A stretch of 55,933 nucleotides of DNA from Acidobacteriota bacterium (GCA_013289875.1 JABCZC010000033.1:1-55933), one strand, 5' to 3'; shown: positions 8,065-17,138, counted from the first letter of the stretch. Made by a program: numbers and translations. The notes: generated by a model not told the origin, from the sequence alone.

Positions 8065-10299
8065 TTAGAACACTCTGCCTACGCCAAAATAAAATCTGTG
8101 ATGGCCGCTGTCGCCGACGGCCACACCCACTACCGCCGGACCAAAGATCGTGTTTACGACCAATGCGGCGGCGGCATCCGCAGGCACCCGCATTCCGTTT
8201 GTCACGGTCTTGAATTGGCCGACGTCAGCTCTAGTTTCGAAATAGAGCTTGTCCCCGATCAAGGGCGGCAACGTCGCCAATTGCCTTAAATATCCCGCCG
8301 TACCGATAGAGTATTGGTTGGTGAGGATTTCATCGGTGCCCCACGCGGGAAAATAGAGACTGCCACCTAGCGTAAATACCGGAACGCCGACGGTATTGTC
8401 GCCGTAGGTGGTCCCTCCGCCGCCTGAAAAGAAAATCGAATTCAATTCTCCGATGCGGGTGAAGTTGGTGAACTGTCCCTCGGTAAGGAAGAACTTCGAA
8501 GATCCGCCGGGGTTGGCGTCGAAGTATTGTGTCCTGAAATTCGCGAGTTGTCCCGTCCGGGGAACCACCGGGTCGTCCACGTTCAGGAGCTGGTATTTGA
8601 TCCGGGAAAAACTCTGACGACCCGCGACGGTGGGCTCGAGACCCTTTTCGCCAACTTCGAGAGAATAGCTGAAGTATTCGGCCTGGTATCCGAGACGCAG
8701 CTCTCCCGACCGGCCAAACTCATACCCGATATCCGCGCCACCACCGGCCTGGCGTTCCCGGTAGAGGGCCGCGAGGCTGTTGTCGCTTGTGTAGCCGTTG
8801 AACTCCTCACTCGTCGCCGTCAGGCGCGGCGCGACGAACCACTTACCTCCGGGCCGAAGGGGCCGGTAATACTCGGAGGTTATCCCATACTCGGTCCCGA
8901 AGATCACGTCGTTTCTCCACTCAGAGCCGTAGCCCCCCAGGTCGAGAAACTTGATACGCCCTCCCAGGCTGAACAGGACGTTGTTGTACTGCGAGCCATC
9001 GATCAGGACTAACGGCCGAACAATGGGAGGAGCGTAGGGCTTTTCCTCCGCATTAATCTGCAAGCCCTGTTCGCCGTCTTTCGTCACCATCTGATAGTCC
9101 AGCGACGAGTAGCGGCCATCTCCTCGAATGGTCAGCAGTTCATTTTGCACATCCACGGTATTCACCGGCTTATTCAGCTGATCGTCGAAGGCTTTTTCAA
9201 TTCCCGCGGCGCTTCGCTTGTCTGTGCCCGCCACCTCTACAAACTTTGGAACCGGAGGCTCTTTGCGGCGCGCGGCGCGCTCTGCGAGGTAGCCTTGCCA
9301 GGTCGCTTCATCTACCGACAGCGAAGAGAGCATTGTGGCTTTGCTCTGCGCCGCATCGTATCCCGCTTTGATGATGGCGTCCGCAGCGCCGTAATCCAGC
9401 GACGAATACTTGTCCAAGGGAACGGCGATCAGAAGATCGGCCATCTCCATGCTTCTGAGCTCGTTCATGGCGACGACCACCGAGACCGACTGGCCGAGCA
9501 CGCCGAAAACCGACATCGGTTCATTCACGTCGAGCGGCTTGGTCTGCAAATGCACGGCGAGTGTGATATCAGCGCCCATATCTTTGGCTACATCAACGGG
9601 GAGATTGTCGACCAACCCACCGTCGGCATAAAGGTGATCGCCGTCACGCACTGGAGTAAAGATTCCCGGCAGCGACATCGTCGACCGCAGCGCCAGGGAT
9701 AGAGATCCATCGCGAAAGACATGCGCTTTGTCTTTGGCCAGGTCAGTCGCGACGCAACCGAAGGGGATAGGCAACTGGTTGAAGTTTTCGATCTCCGAAT
9801 AAGGCAGCGATACGCTGTCGAGAATGAACGAGACATCCTGCCCGGAATTGAAACCGCCGGGAAATTGCAGGCCCTTGCGCAATCCGAACTCAAGTTGGGT
9901 CGGATATTGATAGGCGTCCTCTTTTCGCCGGTAGGAGAGCTTATCGAACGGAGTCACACCGCGCAGCACTTCGTCCCAGTTGATCGTATTCACGAGGTCG
10001 CGCACTTCGGCAGGCGATCGGCCGGTGGCGTAGATTCCTCCAACCAGCCCGCCCATGCTCGTTCCAGCGACGTAGCTCACAGGAATTCGATGCTCCTCGA
10101 GCCACTGGATCACGCCGATGTGAGCCAGACCAAGCGCGCCTCCGCCCTCAAGCACGAGACCAAGGGTAGGACGCTTATGAACGACCGGGACCCCGGCAAC
10201 ATCCTGCGGTAGCGTGGGCGGCGCCGGGATAAATAGAAGCGCGGCCGCAAAATATATTCCGGCAAACGACCTCTTGCTGCGATTCCCATGTATTCCCAT
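8065..10299 (-). CDS. Patatin-like phospholipase fused to POTRA/outer-membrane barrel (type Vd-like)
   Basis: This 744-residue protein starts with a signal peptide. The patatin lipase domain has the oxyanion loop EGGGALGLAHIG (residues 51-62), the nucleophile in GTSMGG (Ser about 81) and the catalytic Asp in YADGGLVDNLP (about 226). Residues about 340-430 look like a POTRA module. The rest is a 16-strand-type BamA/bacterial-surface-antigen barrel ending in aromatic RFYFGVGRVF. This order matches PlpD of Pseudomonas, a type Vd autotransporter that passes a phospholipase A1 to the surface. Whether the patatin domain is cleaved off cannot be seen. It diverges from the dipeptidyl peptidase gene. 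Confidence 0.9.
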   Translation of the reverse strand: MGIHGNRSKRSFAGIYFAAALLFIPAPPTLPQDVAGVPVVHKRPTLGLVLEGGGALGLAHIGVIQWLEEHRIPVSYVAGTSMGGLVGGIYATGRSPAEVRDLVNTINWDEVLRGVTPFDKLSYRRKEDAYQYPTQLEFGLRKGLQFPGGFNSGQDVSFILDSVSLPYSEIENFNQLPIPFGCVATDLAKDKAHVFRDGSLSLALRSTMSLPGIFTPVRDGDHLYADGGLVDNLPVDVAKDMGADITLAVHLQTKPLDVNEPMSVFGVLGQSVSVVVAMNELRSMEMADLLIAVPLDKYSSLDYGAADAIIKAGYDAAQSKATMLSSLSVDEATWQGYLAERAARRKEPPVPKFVEVAGTDKRSAAGIEKAFDDQLNKPVNTVDVQNELLTIRGDGRYSSLDYQMVTKDGEQGLQINAEEKPYAPPIVRPLVLIDGSQYNNVLFSLGGRIKFLDLGGYGSEWRNDVIFGTEYGITSEYYRPLRPGGKWFVAPRLTATSEEFNGYTSDNSLAALYRERQAGGGADIGYEFGRSGELRLGYQAEYFSYSLEVGEKGLEPTVAGRQSFSRIKYQLLNVDDPVVPRTGQLANFRTQYFDANPGGSSKFFLTEGQFTNFTRIGELNSIFFSGGGGTTYGDNTVGVPVFTLGGSLYFPAWGTDEILTNQYSIGTAGYLRQLATLPPLIGDKLYFETRADVGQFKTVTNGMRVPADAAAALVVNTIFGPAVVGVAVGDSGHHRFYFGVGRVF

Positions 10300-10547
10300 T
10301 TTCCGATTTCCTCACAAGAGAATCGCGCCACCTGACAGGCGCGTATTTGGTTGCGGCCAGCATATACGAATGGCCAGCCCAGGGTGTCCTCTTGCAGAGC
10401 GATCCATGCGCTCATTTATTGTGGCGAATTCGCGGGCGGTGTGCACTGGACCACCTCTGCCGCTGTAGAATGCTCTTTCACCTCACGCCGCTTTTTCATC
10501 CCATGCGCGCGGCCTGAGGCGAAGAACCTTTCCCCTCTGGAGCCTTC

Positions 10548-12767
10548 TTGCGTCACACTCGCGCTGTCCTTGTCTGTCTGCTCGCTTCTCTCTCTATCGC
10601 GTATGCACAATCTACTTCACTCACGAAACCCTGGACGGTGAAGGAGATTTTCGGAGGCGGGAGCCTCACCGGGTATACGCCGGATGGCATTAGCTGGTCG
10701 CCGGATGGAACACGCGCCACTTACCTTGCGGACAACGGCGACGTGATGCAGATTGGAGCGGCCGATGGAAAACTGAAGATGCTGCTCGATCACAGCAAGA
10801 TCAGTACATTGCTGAATGCCAATATCAGCGAGAAGGATCGCGACCACCGCGCACGGTATGCCGAACCGGACTACCTCTGGTCGCCTGACTCTCAACATCT
10901 TCTCTTTGACACCAACGGCCAGTTGTGGCTCTACGATCTTGTAAAGGGTATCGGCGTGCAGGTGGGTGACACCGGCATGCAGAGCGGCGACGATCCGAAG
11001 TTTTCTCCTAACGGAGAGTTCATTTCATTTGTGCACAACCACAATTTATTCGTGCAGAAAGCGCTCGGAAAGGACTCCTCGCCGCTGGCACTGACGGACG
11101 CGCACGAAGGCACGATCCTGAATGGCGAGATCGACTGGGTGTATCTCGAAGAGCTGAACGTGCGCAGCAACTACTTCTGGTCGCCCGATTCGAAGCAGCT
11201 TGCGTATCTGCAGATGAATGAGGCCCAGGTGCCTACGTACCCCATCACCGACTGGATTCCTGTCCACGCCACGGTCGACGAGCAGCGCTATCCTCAGCCG
11301 GGCGATCCCAATCCTTCCGTGCGTGTGGGTGTCGTGAACAGCGGCGGCGGTTCTACACACTGGCTGAAGGTTCCGCTCGATGCCAGCAACGACTACATTC
11401 CTCGCTTCGGCTGGGTGAACGCGAAGACCGTATGGGTAGAGGTGCTGACCCGCGACCAAAAGCATATGAATCTCTACTTTGCCGACACCCACTCCGGCAC
11501 TGTGAAGTTGGTGCTCGCGCAGTCCGAACCCAAATATTTCACCATGACCTACGATGTGAAGTTTGTCGGCGATCACCAGTTCCTCATTCAGAGCTGGCGT
11601 GACGGGTTTACCCATATCTATCGCTACACTTTTGACGCCGGGAATCCGCTTGCTGCAGAGGCGAAGCTCGCGAATCAGCTGGAGAGCGGGCCATATGAGA
11701 CTGATGCCATCAAGACGGTGGATGAGAGCATGAGCACCGTCTACTACACGTCAAACGAAGGCGATTCGCGCGATGAGCAGGTGTGGGCGGTACAACTGGA
11801 TGGCACGGGCAAGCGCAGAGTCACGAAGAGCCCAGGTGTTCACGATCCCGATTTTCCGGAGAAGGGCGGTTCATTTATCGATACGGCCTCCAGCCTGATG
11901 GTTCCGGATACGGTGAGCTATTGCACTTCGCAGGGCGAGTGCACTCCTTTCTGGCAATCGCATGCGATCGAGGGTCATACCCTGGTGGCGCCTGAACGAC
12001 TGGAGCTAAAGGCGGCAGACGGCGTGACAACTCTTTACGGCACGCTGCAGTTGCCGGTGAACGCAACCGCCCCTGGGAGCGTTCCGCTGATTGTGAATCC
12101 CTATGGGGGCCCTGGTATCGATGCCGCCAAAAATGCATGGCGCGGCAAAAGGTTTCTGTTCAATCAGCTGATGGCCGAACATGGATTCGCCGTGCTGGAC
12201 GTGGACAACCGTGGCATGGCCGGACGCGGCCGGGATTTCGAACAGGCTGCCTATCACAACTTCGGACCGCCGCAGTTCGCCGACCAGATGGCGTCAGTGG
12301 ACCAGGTGCTGGCGAAGTATCCTCAGCTTGACGCGCACCGCATGGGCTGGTGGGGCTGGAGCTGGGGCGGCTCGTTCACTCTCTACTCGCTCACTCATAC
12401 AGATCGCTTTCTGGCGGGAGCATCGGGCGCGCCTGTCACGGATTGGCGCAACTATGATTCCATCTATACAGAGCGCTATATGGGGCTGCCGGCGGAGAAC
12501 CCCGACAGCTACCGTGACGACTCAGTGCAGAACAGCGCAAAGAACCTGAAAGGGCGCATCCTCATCCTGCACGGCACCGGCGACGATAACGTGCATTTCG
12601 CCAATACGGTCCAGTTCATCCAGAAGCTGCTTGATAACGGCATTCCGTATGACTACAACATCTTCCCGCGCAAGACGCACTCCGTCGCCGGCCCCATTGC
12701 ACAGACTGAGCTTTTCAGCCGGCTACTGTGGCACTTCGAGACCTACGTGAAGAACAAGCAGGATTAG
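10548..12767 (+). CDS. Dipeptidyl peptidase IV-type S9 peptidase, secreted
   Basis: In this 739-residue protein, residues 1-21 form a signal peptide ending AYAQS. The beta-propeller (DPPIV_N) contains the Glu pair in WVYLEELNV that binds the substrate N-terminus. The C-terminal alpha/beta hydrolase has the nucleophile in GWSWGG (Ser about 605), Asp in GTGDDNVHF (about 680) and His in KTHSVAG (about 710). Such enzymes remove X-Pro dipeptides in the periplasm during peptide use. The start is TTG at 10548, supported by GGAG 8 bases upstream and by the signal peptide beginning there; no in-frame ATG fits. Confidence 0.92.
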   Translation: MRHTRAVLVCLLASLSIAYAQSTSLTKPWTVKEIFGGGSLTGYTPDGISWSPDGTRATYLADNGDVMQIGAADGKLKMLLDHSKISTLLNANISEKDRDHRARYAEPDYLWSPDSQHLLFDTNGQLWLYDLVKGIGVQVGDTGMQSGDDPKFSPNGEFISFVHNHNLFVQKALGKDSSPLALTDAHEGTILNGEIDWVYLEELNVRSNYFWSPDSKQLAYLQMNEAQVPTYPITDWIPVHATVDEQRYPQPGDPNPSVRVGVVNSGGGSTHWLKVPLDASNDYIPRFGWVNAKTVWVEVLTRDQKHMNLYFADTHSGTVKLVLAQSEPKYFTMTYDVKFVGDHQFLIQSWRDGFTHIYRYTFDAGNPLAAEAKLANQLESGPYETDAIKTVDESMSTVYYTSNEGDSRDEQVWAVQLDGTGKRRVTKSPGVHDPDFPEKGGSFIDTASSLMVPDTVSYCTSQGECTPFWQSHAIEGHTLVAPERLELKAADGVTTLYGTLQLPVNATAPGSVPLIVNPYGGPGIDAAKNAWRGKRFLFNQLMAEHGFAVLDVDNRGMAGRGRDFEQAAYHNFGPPQFADQMASVDQVLAKYPQLDAHRMGWWGWSWGGSFTLYSLTHTDRFLAGASGAPVTDWRNYDSIYTERYMGLPAENPDSYRDDSVQNSAKNLKGRILILHGTGDDNVHFANTVQFIQKLLDNGIPYDYNIFPRKTHSVAGPIAQTELFSRLLWHFETYVKNKQD

Positions 12768-12794
12768 TTCTTTACCGGAATTGGAGTCCGATCC

Positions 12795-13019
12795 CTAACC
12801 AACTGGATGAGTGCTGGCGCCCGAATCGGCTGCAACGCTTCTGATAATGCGAGGAGCTAATCCGTCTGGCGGGTTCTCGGCAGACGTGGCAGCGTTGCCT
12901 GCTGAAACATCGGTCGTCTGATCGGGAGCGGGTTTCGGGTCATTGGTACTACCAGCACCCGCCTCCGGTTCGGCTAAACAGACAAAGGATTGAATTGTAC
13001 GAACGAATGAGCTAAACAA
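12795..13019 (-). CDS. Hypothetical short protein, N-terminus paralogous to the 13350-15101 gene
   Basis: No known family is recognised. Starting at TTG 13019, after an AAAAAGGAG ribosome site, the predicted product has 74 residues (MFSSFVRTIQSFVCLAEPEA at the start), rich in Ala, Pro, Asp and Ser. The ribosome site and first 15 codons closely resemble those of the next gene on this strand, which starts MFRSFARSFKSFCYVAG. After that the two diverge: this one loses the hydrophobic core of the signal peptide. It may be a decayed paralogue or a short secreted protein with a weak leader. A longer reading from 13082 (95 residues) has no ribosome site. Confidence 0.4.
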   Translation of the reverse strand: MFSSFVRTIQSFVCLAEPEAGAGSTNDPKPAPDQTTDVSAGNAATSAENPPDGLAPRIIRSVAADSGASTHPVG

Positions 13020-13349
13020 AGCAGTCTCCTTTTTCTCGTGCATCTCGGGCTGTGATTCCCTTGTGATGCCTAAACCATTCATGATCCATGATATGGAGCG
13101 GTAACCGGGGAGCGAAACCGCGAAACCATGCTACGCCCCGACTTATCCGTCTGCAACCACTAAATCGACGAGAGCCATTAGAGATCAACTAGTTATAAAG
13201 CCGAAAACGGATTAGCGCACATCAGGACCATAGCGAACAGCTTCTAGGCAGAAGTGAGAAGAGGACCGGACAAGCGGAGGGCTGACTGAATTCCAGCCAG
13301 CCCCTCGATGCTCGCAACCTCAGGTTATTTCGCTACCGGACACCGCGAT
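13020..13349. other. Intergenic stretch between two minus-strand secreted-protein genes
   Basis: This 330 bp stretch has no convincing gene. It holds the upstream element at 13110-13165 that is shared with the region before the 16001 gene. At about 13277-13308 there is an imperfect GC-rich hairpin (GGGCTGACTG against CCAGCCAGCCC around AATT). That hairpin could end transcription of the 13350-15101 gene, although no T-run follows it on that strand. Confidence 0.4.
13110..13165 (-). promoter_or_regulatory. Upstream element, copy 1 (shared with 16056-16126)
   Basis: It contains GAGCGAAACCGCG (13110-13122), identical to 16056-16068. It also has a 35-base block (13131-13165) that matches 16092-16126 at 25 of 35 positions without gaps. 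Both copies lie 55-150 bp before minus-strand genes for predicted secreted proteins, so a shared promoter or leader is likely. The exact -35 and -10 boxes cannot be assigned with confidence. Confidence 0.45.
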
Positions 13350-15101
13350 CTACTGAACATCGCTGACTTTTCCGGCTTTGAATGTGATCTTCATATCCGG
13401 GTAGACGTAAATCTTCTTGGTTCCCAGATCGACCACGCTCTTAGGCTGACCCATGGCCGCTACAACCTGGTCCACGGTTTGCCCGAGCGCTATGTTCACA
13501 GTAGGTGCTGCCTCCGGGGGCGTTGGCGGAGCAACTCCGCCTCCCGCGCCGCCGGCCACCTCCTGCTCGGACTTGTCCGCATCCTGCATCTGCGCCTTGA
13601 TTTCAGCGGCAGCGTTCGGATCCGGCGGAGGAGCTACGGCAGCGAAGGACGACTGAACCGGCGCTGCCTGAGCGGAGGGAGGAGCGGCGGGCAATCCGTC
13701 CTTCCCTTGTTTCTGTTGGAGTTCACCCATGCCCTTGTCGATGGTCTCGCGCATGTGGTTCTGCATATCCTGCAGATCGTTGAAGGCGATCGAGACATTG
13801 GTGTTCTTCGCGCATTCCTTGCCACCTTTGCTGGTAAGAACAACGGCTGAAGCTTCGGTGGCGCTTTCTGGAGGCGAAGACGGCACTTCGATCACATCAC
13901 CCAGGCTGACCGCGCACTCCTGACCGGAGCTGGCGACGAGATCAAGATCGCTTCCTGCAACGAATACGTGGGGCTGATTGTCGCTCAGCATCCGGGCGAT
14001 GCCGCTCGATCCGGGATCAATGTCCTGATTCTGCGCATTCTGCTGCGCCTCCGAATTCTCCAGTGCGACCTGGCGCTGGACCTCGTCGGCGATCATTTTC
14101 TTCACTTCGGGGGTCAGTGGGGCTGCGTTGGGGTCCAGAGCCGCAGTTTGCGCTGCGTCCACTTGCGCCGCATAGGCCGCCTGCAGACTCGCCGCGACCA
14201 GGTAGTCCGTCAGCCAGAACGCTGCGCTCGGATAGACCGCGTAGGGCGTGAAGTAAGCGCCATAATATCCATACCAGGGATTGCCCGCCCAACCCCAGGG
14301 ATAGACAATCGGCGCCGCCCACGGGTTATAGGCCCATCCGTAAAAGCCGGGCGAATAGTAATAGCCCGGGGCATACACGTCCAGATAACCGCCTCGGTAA
14401 CCGTAGTGGCCGTAGTAACGATCGTAGTAGCGTCCGTGATCGTAATAAGTACGACGGCCATACTCGCGTCCGCGATAGTTGTAGGGGTGCTGCACATATC
14501 CGCGGCCCCCGCGCTCGGCGACGACGCGAGAACCATCGGCCCTCGTGACGGATACGCGCCGGCCCCCGTTCAGGTTGTGGTGAATGTCCATATTTCGATT
14601 GGCAACATGCACATCGCTGACCCTGCCATCGGCGCGTTTCTGAACCGAACTGCCATTCGCGGTGTGGGTTACAGTCGCTCCCTTGGGCATGGGCTTGCTA
14701 GCCGTCGTAACTTTGCCTCCAGCGCCGGCAGTTGTCCCTTTGCCAGCGCCCGCAGTCGTCGTACCCCCATGAACATTACTGGTCGTGGGGCTGTGGTTTG
14801 CCGTCGTCGTTGTCGTGCCGCCGTGAGGACTACTGGTCGTCGGGCCATGGCTGGACGTTGAGCCGCCCGTTGTCGGTCCATGGCTGGCAGTGGTCGCACC
14901 GCCAGGATGGCTGGCCGTTGAGCCGCCCGGATGGCTGGCTGGCGTTGAGGCATGGGAGGCTGTGGCTGACGCTTTAGGGGCTGGAGCCGTAGTAGTAGTC
15001 TTCTTCTGAGCATGCGCGGCGCAGCAGAAGCAACCAAGAATGGCGAGAACTCCAGCCACATAGCAGAAAGACTTAAATGAGCGAGCGAATGATCTGAACA
15101 C
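13350..15101 (-). CDS. Secreted low-complexity protein with C-terminal BamE/SmpA-like domain
   Basis: This 583-residue protein starts at GTG 15101 after AAAAAGGAG. It has a signal peptide (hydrophobic GVLAILGCFCCAAHAQ), then a Thr/Ser/His/Gly repeat region (residues 40-140, units like SHPGGST and SHGPTT). A Tyr/Gly/Arg-rich stretch (about 200-290), a helical Gln/Ala region and Pro-rich linkers follow. The C-terminus is a 47-residue domain (LGQTVDQVVAAMGQP ... YPDMKITFKAGKV) that resembles BamE/SmpA folds. The same domain ends the neighbouring 15159-16001 product at about 50% identity. It is probably envelope-associated; the function is unknown. Confidence 0.72.
   Translation of the reverse strand: MFRSFARSFKSFCYVAGVLAILGCFCCAAHAQKKTTTTAPAPKASATASHASTPASHPGGSTASHPGGATTASHGPTTGGSTSSHGPTTSSPHGGTTTTTANHSPTTSNVHGGTTTAGAGKGTTAGAGGKVTTASKPMPKGATVTHTANGSSVQKRADGRVSDVHVANRNMDIHHNLNGGRRVSVTRADGSRVVAERGGRGYVQHPYNYRGREYGRRTYYDHGRYYDRYYGHYGYRGGYLDVYAPGYYYSPGFYGWAYNPWAAPIVYPWGWAGNPWYGYYGAYFTPYAVYPSAAFWLTDYLVAASLQAAYAAQVDAAQTAALDPNAAPLTPEVKKMIADEVQRQVALENSEAQQNAQNQDIDPGSSGIARMLSDNQPHVFVAGSDLDLVASSGQECAVSLGDVIEVPSSPPESATEASAVVLTSKGGKECAKNTNVSIAFNDLQDMQNHMRETIDKGMGELQQKQGKDGLPAAPPSAQAAPVQSSFAAVAPPPDPNAAAEIKAQMQDADKSEQEVAGGAGGGVAPPTPPEAAPTVNIALGQTVDQVVAAMGQPKSVVDLGTKKIYVYPDMKITFKAGKVSDVQ
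14720..14960 (-). repeat. Degenerate tandem repeats coding for the Ser/Thr/His/Gly region
   Basis: Short repeats within the 13350-15101 gene encode variants of SHPGG(S/A)T and (S/A)SHGPTT. The plus strand shows recurring GGATGGCTGGC and CCATGGCTGG units. Such repeats can expand or contract by slippage, so their number may vary among strains. Confidence 0.6.
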
Positions 15102-15158
15102 AACGATCTCCTTTTTGGCGCTTCACGGGGGGGCCTGCCCTGGCAACCATCAGGGGAC

Positions 15159-16001
15159 TTACTCGATCTTAGTGGCTTTGCCCCCGACAAACGTTACTTT
15201 GAAATCGGGGTAGTAATCGATCTCCTTGCTGCCGAGATTAGCGATCTTCGTGGGCTGTCCAAAGATAGCGACAACCTGGTCCTTGGTCTGACCGATCGCA
15301 ACCGTCTTGGGTGCCGGCGGTGGAGCGTCCGCAGGCGGAGGGGGGGGCGCAATGGGAGCCATGGCCGAAGATGGGGGCGGCGCTGCGGCAGCAGCCGGTG
15401 CGGGAGCCGGGGCCGCCGGTTTCCCGCCCGAGGCGGGAGCCGCTGCCTGATCCTTGGAATCTCCGCCGGAATCGTCTACCTTGAGCACTTCAGCGACTTG
15501 GCTCAACATCTTGTCGGTGTCGGGCGATCCACCCTTGGGATAGGGAAATTTGAGGGTCGAGTAGTAGCGAACGTCCGAAATGGGGTCACTGTACAGCCAG
15601 AAGACGACGCCGTCGTCGTGCATTTCGATTCTGGTAACCCAGAACTTCTCTCCTGAAACGAAGGTCCGCGAATCCACATTCGGGGTAGAACTAGCTCCCG
15701 GAAGAGCTTTGCACCACTTACAGGTCATAAAATCACCCACGCCATGGGTGATTTTTCCGTTCTTATATGTGTTCGAGATTGGAGCTGCCGAGGTGGCGGT
15801 GTCCATGAGGAGGTTGTCTTTCTGGAGCACCAGAACGGCGCCTGCGGTGACGATGTCGCTCCTGTCGGCGGTTGTCTTTGTGGTGGTGTATTGCGCTTCG
15901 AGCTTCTGTTCGAGGACTGCGGTCTGGGCGCTAACAAGAGGAGAGGCGACAGCCATTGCCAACGCCAGGCCTGAGGTCACGATGATCCGGCACGAGATCA
16001 T
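15159..16001 (-). CDS. Secreted protein with C-terminal BamE/SmpA-like domain
   Basis: The protein has 280 residues. A signal peptide (MISCRIIVTSGLALAMAVAS, then PLVSAQ) leads to a beta-rich domain (residues about 40-170, with a CKWC motif near residue 93). A long Pro/Ala linker follows (about 185-230), and then the domain IGQTKDQVVAIFGQP ... YPDFKVTFVGGKA, shared with the product of the downstream gene. The ATG at 16001 has GGGAG 7 bases upstream; a TTG at 16022 would add 7 residues. No enzyme motif is recognised. It lies 57 bp upstream of the 13350-15101 gene on the same strand. Confidence 0.72.
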   Translation of the reverse strand: MISCRIIVTSGLALAMAVASPLVSAQTAVLEQKLEAQYTTTKTTADRSDIVTAGAVLVLQKDNLLMDTATSAAPISNTYKNGKITHGVGDFMTCKWCKALPGASSTPNVDSRTFVSGEKFWVTRIEMHDDGVVFWLYSDPISDVRYYSTLKFPYPKGGSPDTDKMLSQVAEVLKVDDSGGDSKDQAAAPASGGKPAAPAPAPAAAAAPPPSSAMAPIAPPPPPADAPPPAPKTVAIGQTKDQVVAIFGQPTKIANLGSKEIDYYPDFKVTFVGGKATKIE

Positions 16002-16055
16002 GCTCCTTCTCCCATTCAACAAGAAATTGTCGGGGAACTACCCTTACTCTTTCGC

Positions 16056-16126
16056 GAGCGAAACCGCGGACGGGGAATCCGAGTCCGTATCCTACACCCC
16101 GTATTATCGATGTGCAACTATCAATT
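16056..16126 (-). promoter_or_regulatory. Upstream element, copy 2 (shared with 13110-13165)
   Basis: This is the second copy of the element described at 13110-13165. It has the identical 13-mer GAGCGAAACCGCG and, 23 bases further out, a block with 71% identity. It precedes the 16001 secreted-protein gene by 55-125 bp. The conservation between non-coding copies points to a regulatory function. Confidence 0.45.
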
Positions 16127-16141
16127 GGGGGGAGCTAGTAA

Positions 16142-16154
16142 GGTGGTTACCACC
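16142..16154. promoter_or_regulatory. Palindrome GGTGGT-T-ACCACC in divergent intergenic region
   Basis: This is a perfect 6+6 bp inverted repeat with a one-base centre. It lies between the divergent secreted-protein gene (minus) and the MBL-fold gene (plus). A second imperfect dyad (ACCGTG-GCCG-CACGGC) follows at about 16160. It could be a repressor or activator site for either gene. There is no direct evidence of binding. Confidence 0.35.
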
Positions 16155-16232
16155 CGACCGAACCGTGGCCGCACGGCTCGACGGTGCGGCTGGACCCCAA
16201 CCTGAGGAGAGACCCGAATTAGAGAATTGGAA

Positions 16233-17138
16233 ATGCATCCAGCCGAACGGCCAGACACGAGCGACCCTGTGCGCGGTCGAACGGTGCTGGGCGATTTCGA
16301 ACTGACGATTCTGAGCGATGGCACCTACTACCTCGACGGCGGAGCCATGTTCGGCGTGGTGCCCAAGCCCCTATGGGAAAAGCGGACTCCGGCTGACGAT
16401 CGGAATCGAATCCTGCTGGGATTGAATACCGTCGTTGTCCGCACCGGGAAGCACACGGTTGTCATCGAGACCGGAATTGGCAACAAGCTCAGCGACAAAT
16501 TACGCGAGATTCACGCGGCGAAGGAGCAGTTGCCGCGCGCCTTCGAAGCGGCCGGAATTCGCCCCGAGGAAGTGGACATCGTCATCAATTCGCATCTGCA
16601 TTTCGACCACTGCGGATGGAATACCACCCGCACCGCAGACGGCCGCATCGCGCCCACCTTCCCCAATGCGCACTACTTCGCGCACCGCGGAGAGGTTGAG
16701 CATGGACATCTGCAACTCGAACGCGACGCCATCAGCTACACAAGCGCAAATTACGATCCGCTCGTCGAGAACGGCCAGATGACGCTGCTCGAGACGAAGA
16801 CCGGTGAAACGGAAGAGATAATTCCCGGGATTTCGGTGGAGCGCTATCCGGGCCACACCGCACACCTGCTCGCGGTGCACATCGATTCGGACGGGAAGCG
16901 TGCCTGCTATGTTTCCGACCTGATCCCGACCAGCGCGCACCTGGACATAACCTGGGTTATGGGCTACGACCTCGACCCTCTCACCTGCATCGAGCAGCGC
17001 AAACGGTTTTATGCGCGGGCGATTCCCGAGGAATGGCTGGTGCTGTTTACGCACGACCATCACACGCCGATGGGCTATGTGACGCGGAATGACAAGAACA
17101 AGCCGGTGATGAGAGGGAGCGATACCCTGCGAATCTGA
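16233..17138 (+). CDS. MBL-fold metallohydrolase
   Basis: This 301-residue protein has the zinc-binding motif SHLHFDHCG (residues about 123-131), a later His in PGHTAHL, an Asp in CYVSDLIP and a final His in LFTHDHHTP. This is the metallo-beta-lactamase fold in the arrangement of lactonase and quorum-quenching-like hydrolases (AttM/AiiA, PNGM relatives). The substrate is unknown. The ATG at 16233 was chosen; a TTG 6 bases upstream would add two residues. It is transcribed divergently from the secreted-protein pair and converges on the sedolisin gene. Confidence 0.88.
   Translation: MHPAERPDTSDPVRGRTVLGDFELTILSDGTYYLDGGAMFGVVPKPLWEKRTPADDRNRILLGLNTVVVRTGKHTVVIETGIGNKLSDKLREIHAAKEQLPRAFEAAGIRPEEVDIVINSHLHFDHCGWNTTRTADGRIAPTFPNAHYFAHRGEVEHGHLQLERDAISYTSANYDPLVENGQMTLLETKTGETEEIIPGISVERYPGHTAHLLAVHIDSDGKRACYVSDLIPTSAHLDITWVMGYDLDPLTCIEQRKRFYARAIPEEWLVLFTHDHHTPMGYVTRNDKNKPVMRGSDTLRI

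Noticed and set aside
10416..10610. Reverse-strand frame beginning MCIRDRE, recalling the MCIRD peptide that arises from Nextera adapter contamination
   Set aside because: The underlying bases (TTGTGCATACGCGATAG) do not match the transposase mosaic end AGATGTGTATAAGAGACAG. The stretch is the signal-peptide coding region of the dipeptidyl peptidase gene read backwards.
13968..14861. 297-residue plus-strand frame rich in Val/Ile/Ala
   Set aside because: It is antisense to the repeat and Tyr/Gly-rich part of the 13350-15101 gene; its hydrophobic look comes from complementing Tyr/Gly/Ser/Thr codons.
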